Assembly: GCA_017654935.2 (NCBI GenBank)
Contig: CM065710.1
Location: forward strand, 19,875,656-19,939,655
Reading direction: 5' to 3'
Source of the DNA: Phymorhynchus buccinoides
Lineage: Eukaryota > Mollusca > Gastropoda > Neogastropoda > Raphitomidae
Length of the DNA stretch: 64,000 nucleotides
Made by a program: the position numbers and the translations under genes. Shown here piece by piece: positions 1-12,355 of the stretch. The notes under the pieces are model-generated. The model had not been told where the DNA came from and searched no databases. It saw nothing but the letters and a program-made list of their open reading frames with translations. Each line of letters opens with the position of its first letter. Position 1 is the stretch's first letter.

Positions 1-682
1 AAAGTGTTAGTGGGTCTTTAGGTTAAGGGTAGAAGTGGTTCAAAGTGTGGATTGTATAAAGTGTTAGTGGGTCTTTAGGTTAAGACCAGAAGTGGTTCAA
101 AGGGTGGATTGTATAAAGTGTTAGTGGGTCTTTAGGTTAAGACCAGAAGTGGTTCAAAGGGTGGATTGTATAAAGTGTTAGTGGGTCTTTAGGTTAAGGG
201 TAGAAGTGGTTCAAAGTGTGGATTGTATAAAGTGTTAGTGGGTCTTTAGGTTAAGACCAGAAGTGGTTCAAAGTGTGGATTGTATAAAGTGTTAGTGGGT
301 CTTTAGGTTAAGACCAGAAGTGGTTCAAAGTGTGGATTGTATAGTGTTAGTGGGTCTTTAGGTTAAGGGTAGAAGTGGTTCAAAGTGTGGATTGTATAAA
401 GTGTTAGTGGGTCTTTAGGTTAAGACCAGAAGTGGTTCAAAGGGTGGATTGTATAAAGTGTTAGTGAGTCTTTAGGTTAAGGGTAGAAGTGGTTCAAAGG
501 GTGGATTGTATAAAGTGTTAGTGAGTCTTTAGGTTAAGGGTAGAAGTGGTTCAAAGGGTGGATTGTATAAAGTGTTAGTGGGTCTTTAGGTTAAGGGTAG
601 AAGTGGTTCAAAGGGTGGATTGTATAAAGTGTTAGTGAGTCTTTAGGTTAAGGGTAGAACGGGTTCAAAGTGTGAATTGTAT
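1..682. repeat. 57-bp tandem repeat array
   Basis: About twelve head-to-tail copies of a 57-bp unit run from the window edge. Each unit contains GTGTTAGTGGGTCTTTAGG and TGGTTCAAAG. Copies differ mainly at two places: GGGTAG versus GACCAG, and TGTGG versus GGTGG. The array probably continues to the left of the window. No coding potential is seen. Confidence 0.95.
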
Positions 683-802
683 GCAGTGAGCCTGAAGATG
701 TCTTGCAGTGTCAAGATTAACATCAGATCAAAGAGTCCTTAGCAGTCATCGGGATTAGTAAGCTTAATCTCTTCCACATCAATATATCACACTTTGTGTT
801 AA

Positions 803-1509
803 AGGTGGACTCGGACGGATGAGTTTTTGCATGAAACACGTCGAGATCACCAGAAAGACAGCCTTTTCAAGGATCGGAACACTCACTTTGCTCTGGTTTC
901 TTAGAAATTAAACCGTCAAAACGGCGATTTTTCCTTGGCGGAGATGCCGGAGAGAGTAGCCATTTTGTATGGGGTGGGTGGAGGTCACTCATTGTGGTTG
1001 AAGCGTTTTCTTTTTGTTTTGTGCAGTAAAAAAAAAGGAGCTATTTCCTTTGTTGTGAGCGAAACTCCTTTAGATAAACTGTATAAAATTAAAACAAAAT
1101 AAAATCAAAAGGCTTGTATTGCGAAACGTTCGTGCAAACGATTTGGTCTAAACACAGGCGGCCATTCAAAAAGAGACGGCAAACGCCTTCTCTTTGGGTG
1201 AAAGAATTTGACTTCCAGCACCTCCGCCAAGGAGGAATCGACTTTTTGACGGCTTGATTTCTAGGAAACCAGAGCAAAGTGAGTGTTGCGATCTCTGTAA
1301 ATGGTGTTTTCCTGCAGATCTGGGCCTGTATTCACATTGAGATAGCATGAGACTTAGCATCATGCTAACTTAGAAGCTCTTCCAAAAGTCCTATTAAATC
1401 CTATAGGACATTGGAAGAGCTTCTAAGCTAGCATCATGCTAAGTCTCATGCTATCTCAATGTGAATACAGGCCCTGGACGTGTTTCTTGCAACAACAAAA
1501 ACTCATCCT
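803..1509. mobile_element. TTAA-flanked palindromic MITE, interrupted by a nested foldback
   Basis: The ends are long inverted repeats of about 110 bp, flanked by TTAA at 799-802 and 1510-1513, which fits piggyBac-type insertion. The left arm contains AACACGTCGAGATCACCAG and the right arm its mirror. The right arm is split at 1322 by a second element and resumes at 1475 with GACGTGTTTCTTGCAA. A full-length relative lies at 21755-22310. No transposase is present, so the element is non-autonomous. Confidence 0.85.
1322..1474. mobile_element. Foldback MITE nested in the 803-1509 element
   Basis: A nearly perfect palindrome of about 153 bp begins GGGCCTGTATTCACATTGAG and ends with the complement. 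The arms are roughly 65 bp around a short centre near 1390. It interrupts the right arm of the surrounding MITE. A second copy lies at 53779-53955 in intron 13 of the ADAM10 gene. Confidence 0.9.
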
Positions 1510-1854
1510 TTAAATGACGATCATGTAAATTAAAACAATATTTTTCTTTCTTTTTCATATAAAACGATGCCAAATGCGAACATATTGAAAGCAAAATTAC
1601 CCAGTTTTGACTAACAATGGCAGTTGATTTGAACACAAGATTCTTTGTCAGACCTACTCTGTGACAGAACCTTTGGTGATGGGGTAAGGCGCACAAGATT
1701 TGAGGCCTTCGTTTCGCTGAAAATTCACAAGATGGTGGAGCCCTTTTCAGTTCATGTTTGGACTTCTGGACATTGACTTTATGCTCAATATGGATCAAAA
1801 TAGGTTTATGAAGGCAATTATAACGTTTTCAACATTCTATCTTATGGCATAGCC

Positions 1855-4800
1855 CAAGTTGTATTTGACTTGGAGTCCCCTTTAATTCACCAGGCTTGTC
1901 CTTACACTTGGTGTCCCTTTAATTTGCCGGGTTGTTATTTGACTCGGTGTCTCCTTTAATTTGCCTACTTGACAACTGACTCGGTGTCCCCTTTAATTTG
2001 CCAGCTTGACAGTTGACTTGGTTGGTGTCTCCTCTAATTTGTCATCTTGACATCTGACTCGGTGTCTCCTCTAATTTGTCATCTTGACATTTGACTTAGT
2101 TGGTGTCCGCTTTAATTTGTCATCTTGACAACTGACTTGGTGTCCCCTCTAATTTGCCAGCTTGACAGCTAACTCGGTGTCTCCTCTAATTTGTCATCTT
2201 GACATCTGACTCGGTGTCTCCTCTAATTTGTCATCTTGACATTTGACTTAGTTGGTGTCCGCTTTAATTTGTCATCTTGACAACTGACTTGGTGTCCCCT
2301 TTAATTTGTCATCTTGACAACTGACTTGGTGTCCCCTTTAATTTGTCATCTTGACAACTGACTGGTGTCCCCTTTAATTTGTCATCTTGACAACTGACTT
2401 GGTGTCCCCTTTAATTTGTCATCTTGACAACTGACTTGGTGTCCCCTCTAATTTGTCATCTTGACTAAACTTGACTGACGGTGTCCCCTTTAATTTGTCA
2501 TCTTGACAACTGACTTGGTGTTGGTGTCCCCTTTAATTTGTCATCTTGACAACTGACTTGGTGTCCCCTTTAATTTGTCATCTTGACAACTGACTTGGTG
2601 TCCCCTTTAATTTGTCATCTTGACAACTGACTTGGTGTCCCCTTTAATTTGTCATCTTGACAACTGACTTGGTGTCCCCTTTAATTTGTCATCTTGACAA
2701 CTGACTGACGGTGTCCCCTTTAATTTGTCATCTTGACAACTGACTTGGTGTCCCCTCTAATTTGTCATCTTGACAACTGACTTGGTGTCCCCTCTAATTT
2801 GTCATCTTGACAACTGACTAGGTGTCCCCTTTAATTTGTCATCTTGACAACTGACTTGGTGTCCCCTCTAATTTGTCATCTTGACAACTGACTCGGTGTC
2901 CCCTTTAATTTGTCATCTTGACAACTGACTGGTGTCCCCTCTAATTTGTCATCTTGACAACTGACTAGGTGTCCCCTTTAATTTGTCATCTTGACAACTG
3001 ACTTGGTGTCCCCTTTAATTTGTCATCTTGACAACTGACTCGGTGTCCCCTTTAATTTGTCATCTTGACAACTGACTTGGTGTCCCCTTTAATTTGTCAT
3101 CTTGACAACTGACTTGGTGTCCCCTTTAATTTGTCATCTTGACAACTGACTTGGTGTCCCCTTTAATTTGTCATCTTGACAACTGACTTGGTGTCCCCTT
3201 TAATTTGTCATCTTGACAACTGACTTGGTGTCCCCTTTAATTTGTCATCTTGACAACTGACTTGGTGTCCCCTTTAATTTGTCATCTTGACAACTGACTT
3301 GGTGTCCCCTTTAATTTGTCATCTTGACAACTGACTTGGTGTCCCCTTTAATTTGTCATCTTGACAACTGACTTGGTGTCCCCTTTAATTTGTCATCTTG
3401 ACAACTGACTCGGTGTCCCCTTTAATTTGTCATCTTGACAACTGACTTGGTGTCCCCTTTAATTTGTCATCTTGACAACTGACTCGGTGTCCCCTTTAAT
3501 TTGTCATCTTGACAACTGACTTGGTGTCCCCTTTAATTTGTCATCTTGACAACTGACTTGGTGTCCCCTTTAATTTGTCATCTTGACAACTGACTTGGTG
3601 TCCCCTTTAATTTGTCATCTTGACAACTGACTTGGTGTCCCCTTTAATTTGTCATCTTGACAACTGACTTGGTGTCCCCTCTAATTTGTCATCTTGACAA
3701 CTGACTCGGTGTCCCCTTTAATTTGTCATCTTGACAACTGACTTGGTGTCCCCTTTAATTTGTCATCTTGACAACTGACTTGGTGTCCCCTTTAATTTGT
3801 CATCTTGACAACTGACTTGGTGTCCCCTCTAATTTGTCATCTTGACAACTGACTCGGTGTCCCCTTTAATTTGTCATCTTGACAACTGACTTGGTGTCCC
3901 CTTTAATTTGTCATCTTGACAACTGACTCGGTGTCCCCTTTAATTTGTCATCTTGACAACTGACTTGGTGTCCCCTTTAATTTGTCATCTTGACAACTGA
4001 CTTGGTGTCTTTAATTTTAATTTGTCATCTTGACAACTGACTCGGTGTCCCCTTTAATTTGTCATCTTGACAACTGACTTGGTGTCCCCTTTAATTTGTC
4101 ATCTTGACAACTGACTAGGTGTCCCCTTTAATTTGTCATCTTGACAACTGACTGGGTGTCCCCTCTAATTTGTCATCTTGACAACTGACTCGGTGTCCCC
4201 TTTAATTTGTCATCTTGACAACTGACTTGGTGTCCCCTCTTAATTTGTCATCTTGACAACTGACTCGGTGTCCCCTTTAATTTGTCATCTTGACAACTGA
4301 CTCGGTGTCCCCTTTAATTTGTCATCTTGACAACTGACTTGGTGTCCCCTTTAATTTGTCATCTTTTGTCATCTTGACAACTGACTGGGTGTCCCCTTTA
4401 ATTTGTCTGACTCGGTGTCCCCTTAATTTGTCATCTTGACAACTGACTTGGTGTCCCCTTTAATTTGTCATCTTGACAACTGACTCGGTGTGTCATCTTG
4501 ACAACTGACTTGGTGTCCCCTCTAATTTGTCATCTTGACAACTGACTTGGTGTCCCCTTTAATTTGTCATCTTGACAACTGACTTGGTGTCCCCTTTAAT
4601 TTGTCATCTTGACAACTGACTTGGTGTCCCCTTTAATTTGTCATCTTGACAACTGACTTGGTGTCCCCTTTAATTTGTCATCTTGACAACTGACTTGGTG
4701 TCCCCTGAGGTGTTAATTTGTCATCTTGACAACTGACTTGGTGTCCCCTTTAATTTGTCATCTTGACAACTGACTTGGTGTCCCCTTTAATTTGTCATCT

Positions 4801-7605
4801 TGACAACTGACTTGGTGTCCCCTTTAATTTGTCATCTTGACAACTGACTTGGTGTCCCCTCTAATTTGTCATCTTGACAACTGACTTGGTGTCCCCTTTA
4901 ATTTGTCATCTTGACAACTGACTTGGTGTCCCCTTTAATTTGTCATCTTGACAACTGACTTGGTGTCCCCTTTAATTTGTCATCTTGACAACTGACTTGG
5001 TGTCCCCTCTAATTTGTCATCTTGACAACTGACTTGGTGTCCCCTTTAATTTGTCATCTTGACAACTGACTTGGTGTCCCCTTTAATTTGTCATCTTGAC
5101 AACTGACTTGGTGTCCCCTTTAATTTGTCATCTTGACAACTGACTTGGTGTCCCCTTTAATTTGTCATCTTGACAACTGACTTGGTGTCCCCTTTAATTT
5201 GTCATCTTGACAACTGACTTGGTGTCCCCTTTAATTTGTCATCTTGACAACTGACTTGGTGTCCCCTTTAATTTGTCATCTTGACAACTGACTTGGTGTC
5301 CCCTCTAATTTGTCATCTTGACAACTGACTAGGTGTCCCCTCTAATTTGTCATCTTGACAACTGACTAGGTGTCCCCTTTAATTTGTCATCTTGACAACT
5401 GACTTGGTGTCCCCTTTAATTTGTCATCTTGACAACTGACTTGGTGTCCCCTTTAATTTGTTGGTGTCCCCTTTAATTTGTCATCTTGACAACTGACTTG
5501 GTGTCCCCTTTAATTTGTCATCTTGACAACTGACTCGGTGTCCCCTTTAATTTGTCATCTTGACAACTGACTTGGTGTCCCCTTTAATTTGTCATCTTGA
5601 CAACTGACTTGGTGTCCCCTTTAATTTGTCATCTTGACAACTGACTAGGTGTCCCCTTTAATTTGTCATCTTGACAACTGACTTGGTGTCCCCTTTAATT
5701 TGTCATCTTGACAACTGACTTGGTGTCCCCTTTAATTTGTCATCTTGACAACTGACTTGGTGTCCCCTTTAATTTGTCATCTTGACAACTGACTTGGTGT
5801 CCCCTTTAATTTGTCATCTTGACAACTGACTTGGTGTCCCCTTTAATTTGTCATCTTGACAACTGACTTGGTGTCCCCTTTAATTTGTCATCTTGACAAC
5901 TGACTCGGTGTCCCCTTTAATTTGTCATCTTGACAACTGACTTGGTGTCCCCTTTAATTTGTCATCTTGACAACTAATTTGTCATCTTGACAACTGACTG
6001 GTGTCCCCTTTAATTTGTCATCTTGACAACTGACTCGGTGTCCCCTTTAATTTGTCATCTTGACAACTGACTTGGTGTCCCCTTTAATTTGTCATCTTGA
6101 CAACTGACTTGGTGTCCCCTTTAATTTGTCATCTTGACAACTGACTTGGTGTCCCCTTTAATTTGTCATCTTGACAACTGACTTGGTGTCCCCTTTAATT
6201 TGTCATCTTGACAACTGACTTGGTGTCCCCTTTAATTTGTCATCTTGACAACTGACTTGGTGTCCCCTTTAATTTGTCATCTTGACAACTGACTTGGTGT
6301 CCCCTTTAATTTGTCATCTTGACAACTGACTTGGTGTCCCCTTTAATTTGTCATCTTGACAACTGACTTGGTGTCCCCTTTAATTTGTCATCTTGACAAC
6401 TGACTAGGTGTCCCCTTTAATTTGTCATCTTGACAACTGACTTGGTGTCCCCTTTAATTTGTCATCTTGACAACTGACTTGGTGTCCCCTTTAATTTGTC
6501 ATCTTGACAACTGACTTGGTGTCCCCTTTAATTTGTCATCTTGACAACTGACTTGGTGTCCCCTCTAATTTGTCATCTTGACAACTGACTTGGTGTCCCC
6601 TTTAATTTGTCATCTTGACAACTGACTTGGTGTCCCCTCTAATTTGTCATCTTGACAACTGACTTGGTGTCCCCTCTAATTTGTCATCTTGACAACTGAC
6701 TTGGTGTCCCCTCTAATTTGTCATCTTGACAACTGACTTGGTGTCCCCTCTAATTTGTCATCTTGACAACTGACTTGGTGTCCCCTTTAATTTGTCATCT
6801 TGACAACTGACTTGGTGTCCCCTCTAATTTGTCATCTTGACAACTGACTTGGTGTCCCCTTTAATTTGTCATCTTGACAACTGACTTGGTGTCCCCTTTA
6901 ATTTGTCATCTTGACAACTGACTTGGTGTCCCCTTTAATTTGTCATCTTGACAACTGACTTGGTGTCCCCTTTAATTTGTCATCTTGACAACTGACTTGG
7001 TGTCCCCTCTAATTTGTCATCTTGACAACTGACTTGGTGTCCCCTTTAATTTGTCATCTTGACAACTGACTTGGTGTCCCCTCTAATTTGTCATCTTGAC
7101 AACTGACTTGGTGTCCCCTGACTTAATTTGTCATCTTGACAACTGACTTGGTGTCCCCTTTAATTTGTCATCTTGACAACTGACTTGGTGTCCCCTTTAA
7201 TTTGTCATCTTGACAACTGACTTGGTGTCCCCTCTAATTTGTCATCTTGACAACTGACTTGGTGTCCCCTTTAATTTGTCATCTTGACAACTGACTTGGT
7301 GTCCCCTTTAATTTGTCATCTTGACAACTGACTTGGTGTCCCCTTTAATTTGTCATCTTGACAACTTTAATTTGACTGACTTGGTGTCCCCTTTAATTTG
7401 TCATCTTGACAACTGACTTGGTGTCCCCTTTAATTTGTCATCTTGACAACTGACTTGGTGTCCCCTTTAATTTGTCATCTTGACAACTGACTCGGTGTTT
7501 AATTTGTCATCTTGTCAACTGACTCGGTGTCCCCTCTAATTTGCCTACTTGACAACTGACTCGGTGTCCCCTTTAATTTGTCAAATTTCCATTTGACTAG
7601 GTGTC
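1855..7605. repeat. 37-bp satellite/minisatellite array, about 155 copies
   Basis: The period is exactly 37 bp over most of 5.7 kb, and the unit holds TTGTCATCTTGACAA, CTGACTTGGTGTCCCC and TTTAAT. The first 300 bp are degenerate variants, as are the last two or three units, while the core is nearly homogeneous. TTGTCA and TGACAA form an inverted repeat with a 3-nt loop in every unit. Common variants are CTTGG/CTCGG/CTAGG and CCTTTAA/CCTCTAA. No open frame of note is present. Confidence 0.97.
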
Positions 7606-7885
7606 CACTTACATTAATTGCCCAGTTCCAGACTCACCTGAGGCTAGCAGTTTTTCCAGCGGGTTGAGGGGAACTGTGACGTCACTGGACGCACCTGCCG
7701 GCTGCGTGCAGGCAGCCAGTGATGCATTTGACCTTGTGTTCCGAGTGCCCCAAAATATCTTGAGCAACTGCAACAGGAAACCATTCCCAAACAAGTGGAA
7801 AAACGATTTTCCTTTTGCGTGTGACTGAACAAAATACTTGAAAACAGAAGGTAACCCCTATAGGACCAAGAAAACGAAGATAATG

Positions 7886-7920
<35 letters not shown>

Positions 7921-8770
7921 TTAGTTTTAAAAAATAAAATATAAAAAATTAATAATAATAATAATAATAATAACAGCAAGAGGGCTCATGTTTGCCCTTG
8001 GAGCAAACATGGAAGGATTCTCTTGACCTTTGTCATGAGGCTTCAAATGTCTGTCACTGCTTTCTATAGGTCATGATGATGAAAAACATATGAGGTCATG
8101 AGGGTGAATGCCCACTGGTGTTCGATCTACAGCCACTGCTAAAAAAAAAGACGACGTCAAAAGTGAAGGTCAAAGTCATCAATACTTTGTACCATACATG
8201 CCCTTGAGTCAGTCTATCTAACTGCCAAATTTAAAGCCTGTACTGCAAAAATATGAAAAGATATGGCTAAAACATGAATTTGACATCTCCAAGGCCTACG
8301 ACCTTGATCTTGACTTTGACCTTCTTCGGTACCCAGTATTCAGACTCACTATAAGCCACACACAACTATGTACCAAGTTTCAACATTGTAAGTCAACAGA
8401 TGCCAAAGATACGACCACAAGAAGAAATTTCGGTTTTCAAGGTCAAATTCCAAGGTCAAGGTCACCATGGTAATCATTTTCCTATGGGACCATTCCTGCA
8501 CTATGATACACTATAATGCAAAATTTAAGAAGATTCTGTTGACTGGTTCACAAGATACAGCTAAAAAATGAAATATATAGTGCAAAGAAGGAAATTTCTG
8601 TTTTCAAGGTCAACTTCTAGGTCAAGATCGGCACGCCAATAATTTATGCTCGGCTGTCTTCTTCTCCAGGTAAAACACCACCACACAAAATTTGAAGTGA
8701 TTATGGCAAGCGGTTCACAAGATATCCTTGGCACAGACAGAAAAAAAACCTGCACCAAACTCATACTCCT
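7606..8770. other. Non-coding: TAA microsatellite and a dispersed GGTCAAGGTC repeat
   Basis: A unique stretch of about 250 bp is followed by a TAA-type microsatellite around 7883-7972. From about 8020 comes a dispersed repeat full of ACCTTGA/TCAAGGTC words and phrases such as TTTCCTATGGGACC. Part of it recurs at 20085-20215. No gene is supported. Confidence 0.6.
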
Positions 8771-9049
8771 TTGCTGGTCATAGATAGGGCAAAGGACAAA
8801 AACATATTCTATGGGCCACTAGAACTCCAAGAATGCGGAAAATGTACAATAAAATCCATTAAAGACGTTCAAGAAATGTTTGCGCATCTGAAATCGCAGC
8901 TTTTTCATTTCCTGAAAAATAATGTAGACCTTTACCAAAATGTTCCTGCTTACAGGGCAGGATGCATGTTTTCTCACACCAAAGACCTAACCTGGAAAAT
9001 AATCACATTTCATAGCAATGAAGCTCTAAACATTGTAACCGAAAGATAG
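8771..9049 (+). other. Unassigned open frame, possible isolated exon
   Basis: A 92-codon frame contains residues such as KNIFYGPLELQECGK and is AT-rich without simple repeats. A CATAG precedes it at 8778-8782 and an AG|GTGAGC-like donor follows its end near 9048, so it could be an exon. I do not recognise the product and see no partner exons nearby. It could equally be a decayed transposon fragment. Confidence 0.15.
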
Positions 9050-9442
9050 GTGAGCGTTTATGACACGTCAGCTACGTTTTTATCAACCGCCACAAAATTG
9101 ATTAGTTTTTAAGTTTTGCATTTTTTTAAAATGTGTGAATATGTAAAAGTCCTTATTCTGCACACGAATCAATAACTTTTTCAGTTCTTAAAACATTTCT
9201 CTTGTTCAGTCTGAACGGGGTTGTTTTTTTATTGGTTAAAATATCTCCGAATGACACGTCAGTTACGTTGGAATTGCCCATATTATATTGCACATCTCTC
9301 ATTGTACCGTTGGCCCCTACTACAGGCTAAAATGTCAGCCAGTGGTAAATGTCATTTGAACCACGCACAGTCCTGAAACAAAGCGCTGGCAAACCAGAAC
9401 CTTGTAGTCACAAATACACGTTGCTATTTTTCGTTCTTTTCA

Positions 9443-9505
9443 CCATGGCAACACAGAGATACGCAAGCCATATCATTATTACAAGCGTATCACTGTGTTG
9501 CCATG
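9443..9505. repeat. Short hairpin (CATGGCAACACAG palindrome)
   Basis: CATGGCAACACAG at the left is mirrored by CTGTGTTGCCATG at the right around a 37-bp centre. A related palindrome with the same ends is found at about 37574-37640 in intron 8, so this is probably a small foldback element. Confidence 0.6.
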
Positions 9506-9547
9506 GGAAAAGAGCGAAAATTGGCAACGTGTGAGTTGACTGTTTAC

Positions 9548-9754
9548 CGAGGCAGTGGAGACGTTACGCCAGAGCTTTGGGCGATGTTTGGAAACAAATA
9601 CTCTCTTCAAATATTTCATATCTTGAATCCCGTTTTCTTTCAAATAGTGTTGGAAGTCGGTTTGATAGTAGTAGAGCACGAGCAGTCCGCACGTGCCAAG
9701 GCACAGAAGGAGAAGCAATGGCTTGATCCTGGCGTTCCCTCGGAGGTCCATTGT
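9548..9754 (-). CDS. Candidate exon: N-terminus of a type II membrane protein
   Basis: On the minus strand a GTTGCAG acceptor precedes ACA-ATG. The ATG at 9751 opens 68 codons that end at TCG|GTAAAC, a plausible donor, in phase 0. The protein starts MDLRGNARIK, followed by a leucine-rich membrane segment (PLLLLLCLGTCGLLVLYYY), then a charged stem with KHRPKLWRNVS, where NVS is a potential N-glycosylation site. A short basic cytosolic tail, a signal anchor and a stem are typical of Golgi glycosyltransferases and carbohydrate sulfotransferases. No catalytic exon is visible, so the enzyme class is not proven. Later exons would lie to the left, but none is recognised in 1-9547. The exon would make this gene divergent from ADAM10. 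Confidence 0.4.
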
Positions 9755-9820
9755 CTGCAACACAAAACACACACACGGGCGTACAAACATACATGCGCAT
9801 GCACAAAAAGACACACACAC

Positions 9821-10117
9821 CAGGGCCGGATCTAGGGAAGGGGGGGGGGGGGGTTCCTGGTTTCCGGACACCCCCCCCCCCCCCCCCCCAGCCCTAAGCA
9901 TGTACATTATGTACATTATGCAAGGGTGAAAAGTAAGAAAATGGCTCGATTATTGCCTTAATAATCACAAAATTGCAACATGTTTCGGTGGCTTTGCCCC
10001 CTGGGCACCCCAAATGGCATGACCCCCTAACCCGGAACCTATGCAGCTCCCTGGACTCCCGGCGGACCCCCCCCCCCCCCCCCCCCCCCCCCCTACGAAT
10101 CACTTGGTCCGGCCCTG
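9821..10117. mobile_element. hAT-like MITE with CAGGGCCGG ends
   Basis: The ends are CAGGGCCGGAT and GGTCCGGCCCTG, an inverted repeat. The interior has two homopolymer tracts (G then C near 9839-9890, C near 10068-10093). It sits in a CA microsatellite, so the target duplication (ACACACAC-like) cannot be separated from the repeat. CAGGG-type ends are common in hAT non-autonomous elements. Confidence 0.6.
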
Positions 10118-10119
10118 CA

Positions 10120-10143
10120 CACACACGCGCACACGCACACGCG

Positions 10144-10189
<46 letters not shown>

Positions 10190-10735
10190 CCCTAATCTAA
10201 CCGAATTCCATCAAGTTTGCTAATATTCTGTTTACATGTATAATCATTGTAAAGTTTTCTAATGCTAAGATCATTATTATTTTTTCGCAAAAATTGACTA
10301 ATTTGTAAAGAAATTGGAATTCAAGTGTTCGGGCATGCTTGGCAGCAAGTGATGCGTAGAGTAAACACAATGACTGCATAAAAGGTAAAATACACTGGTC
10401 AAAATTGGCTAAGGATAGACTTTTATAACCTTGATTTCTAAAAGGTGGTGTAATTGTGAGCAATAAAAATTATATGACCGGAAAGAGCAATCATCCGTGA
10501 ACACAAGCTCACTCAAACTTGTTATATTTCTTGTTCACGTGCATCACGTGATTTTCGCATGCCACCCCCAAAAAGTGTAATTTCGCTGAAATTGAGTGAA
10601 GACGTAAAAGTGAGTACAATTGTCAGAATCAACGGCATTTCTTGCTCACATCGTAAACGTCGTACAGGAGACAAAGCTGCATGGCCGAAGTGAGATAATG
10701 ACGTTATTTGACACGCAAAGAGTTGTCTTTCTGTG
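10120..10735. other. CA/CG microsatellite then unassigned sequence
   Basis: A CA/GC dinucleotide tract (about 10118-10183) is followed by about 550 bp of AT-rich sequence in which I see no gene, repeat or RNA feature. Confidence 0.5.
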
Positions 10736-10739
10736 TTGG

Positions 10740-11585
10740 CATGCTGGAGAACAGCTGTTCACAGACTCATTTTGTCATTAATGTTTGGAATATCACAATG
10801 CGTCGCTTCCAGAGCTTGGATTCACTGCCACGAGGTTGGTACTGCTGATAGACGTCGTGAAGGTTGCAGAATTTGGGAGACTTGTTATAAAAATGGACGT
10901 TTTCTGCTTTTTTTTCAGGCCTGCCAAAATCGTTTCACACACGCTCTCTGACAGCATTTTTATAGTTGCTGAATGCCTCAGTGCGAAACATTTCCATCCA
11001 AACTGTGATGAACGGACTCCATGATGCTGCCTTTACTCCCCCTGGGCATGTTTGGGCATCCTGTTCATTCCAGCTCATGCGCAGTGCTGTCTTTTGAGAG
11101 CCCAGAACCACGTCATTTCGACATTATGAAACTGGACATGAATTCTCTTCACCAACGAGTTCAGGATCAGTCTTAATTTCATGCATGGTCTTGCTAGGGT
11201 GTGGAGATTCTCAGAAGAGCATTACCAGGAAATATGAGTCAGAGAGCATGACAAATCTCGAGGTGGGTCTTTGACGGTTTGGGCCTGTATCGACATGGTC
11301 TGAAAAATAGTGTCACAAATTCTTCAAAAGGAATTCCTGATAGCTGTTCATTACAGGGATGAGGCCATCGATGTCCACGTCAAATCTTCTGCTGGAATGA
11401 TCCGAGATTACATCATCTTCCTGGATGATAATGCACCTTTTCATCGAGCATGGGTTGTTGACGCGCACCTGCATCAGGAGATCATCGTCCATATGAGGTA
11501 GGTTTCCCAATCCAGAGACCTCAGTCTGATAGAACAATGTTGAAACATGCTCCAGGCAGCCGTTAGAAGCCGGTCATAGCAGCTC
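10740..11585 (+). pseudogene. Decayed Tc1/mariner-type transposase
   Basis: Reading with frameshifts and stops, the stretch at 11147-11585 gives a recognisable Tc1-family catalytic order: a segment like ARVWRFSEEHYQE, then GGSLTVWACI, then FLDDNAPFHRAWV (second catalytic Asp region), then a SQSRDLSLIEQC segment matching the usual SPDLNPIE block. The first Asp position reads Asn (FTNEF). At least two in-frame stops are present, after the ACIDMV stretch and after HMR. The 5' part, from about 10740, is weaker. No intact terminal repeats were identified. It is an old dead copy, unrelated to the host genes. Confidence 0.75.
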
Positions 11586-11611
11586 AGAAGTCTACGTGAC
11601 CCAGATCAGTG

Positions 11612-11774
11612 CCATTCTCCTGCCTTTCTTTCTATGCATTCTTACATAGATTTCTTCAGCCCAAGTCAGACATGCTGGGCCTAACTATTTCTTAGTTAGG
11701 CGCATAACAGCAGCATGACGCATCTACGCTCATATGACAGGAAACTGTCTGAGTGAACGAAGAAGAAGAAGAAT
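11612..11774 (+). mobile_element. SINE-like element, 3' part, with GAA tail
   Basis: The 3' segment of a family seen many times in this window. It has TTCTTCAGCC, the hairpin CCTAACTATTTCTTAGTTAGG, then ACGCATCTACGCTCAT, GACAGGAAACTGTCTGA and a (GAA)n tail. The 5' half is missing here. Confidence 0.7.
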
Positions 11775-12025
11775 ACACGCTCGAATGAACACTACTGCTA
11801 AAGCTGTTTGTTGGCAACTGCTACTGCATGTGTGTAATCAATAGGGGTGTGATTATGTTAAGAAATGGAGGGGATCAAGGGGTGGGGGTGGCGGGTGAGG
11901 AGGGGGTATAAGAAGGAGGGGGAGAAAAGGAGAGAAGGACTGCTAACCTGATCTGAAATCTCAACGTAACTCAAGTCCAATTTTGAACAAGTTTAGTCAA
12001 GTTGCGTGCAATGAGCAACTTAGTC

Positions 12026-12086
<61 letters not shown>

Positions 12087-12100
12087 ATACGCCCAACTAA

Positions 12101-12355
12101 GAATATCGGCAATATTAACATTTCTTCCCCTCACAACACTATCTGAACCATCTTAGACAGAAAAAGTGCTGTCTCTATAGGGGATTTGAAGAATGAAAAT
12201 ATCACTTTTTCCGTCAAAACATTCAACCAATATTTTCTGTACCGGATAGTACACTTGACACTTGGAGCGCAAGTGAAGTTATAGTGCGCGTGCACTACAA
12301 CTGCACTTGTACCGTTTTGGGTTGAGGGGAAGAAATGTTAATATTGCCAGAATAT
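12101..12355. mobile_element. Inverted-repeat MITE
   Basis: GGCAATATTAACATTTCTTC near 12108 is mirrored by GAAGAAATGTTAATATTGCC ending at 12349. Arms are about 30 bp and the interior is non-coding. It follows directly after a CT microsatellite (12034-12086). Confidence 0.8.

Noticed and set aside
1855..7605. CRISPR-like regular array
   Set aside because: The 37-bp units are contiguous with no unique spacers, and the genome is eukaryotic.
8771..9049. Kinesin-like or other named product
   Set aside because: Some residues looked faintly familiar, but no motif such as a P-loop or switch region is present. I left it unassigned.
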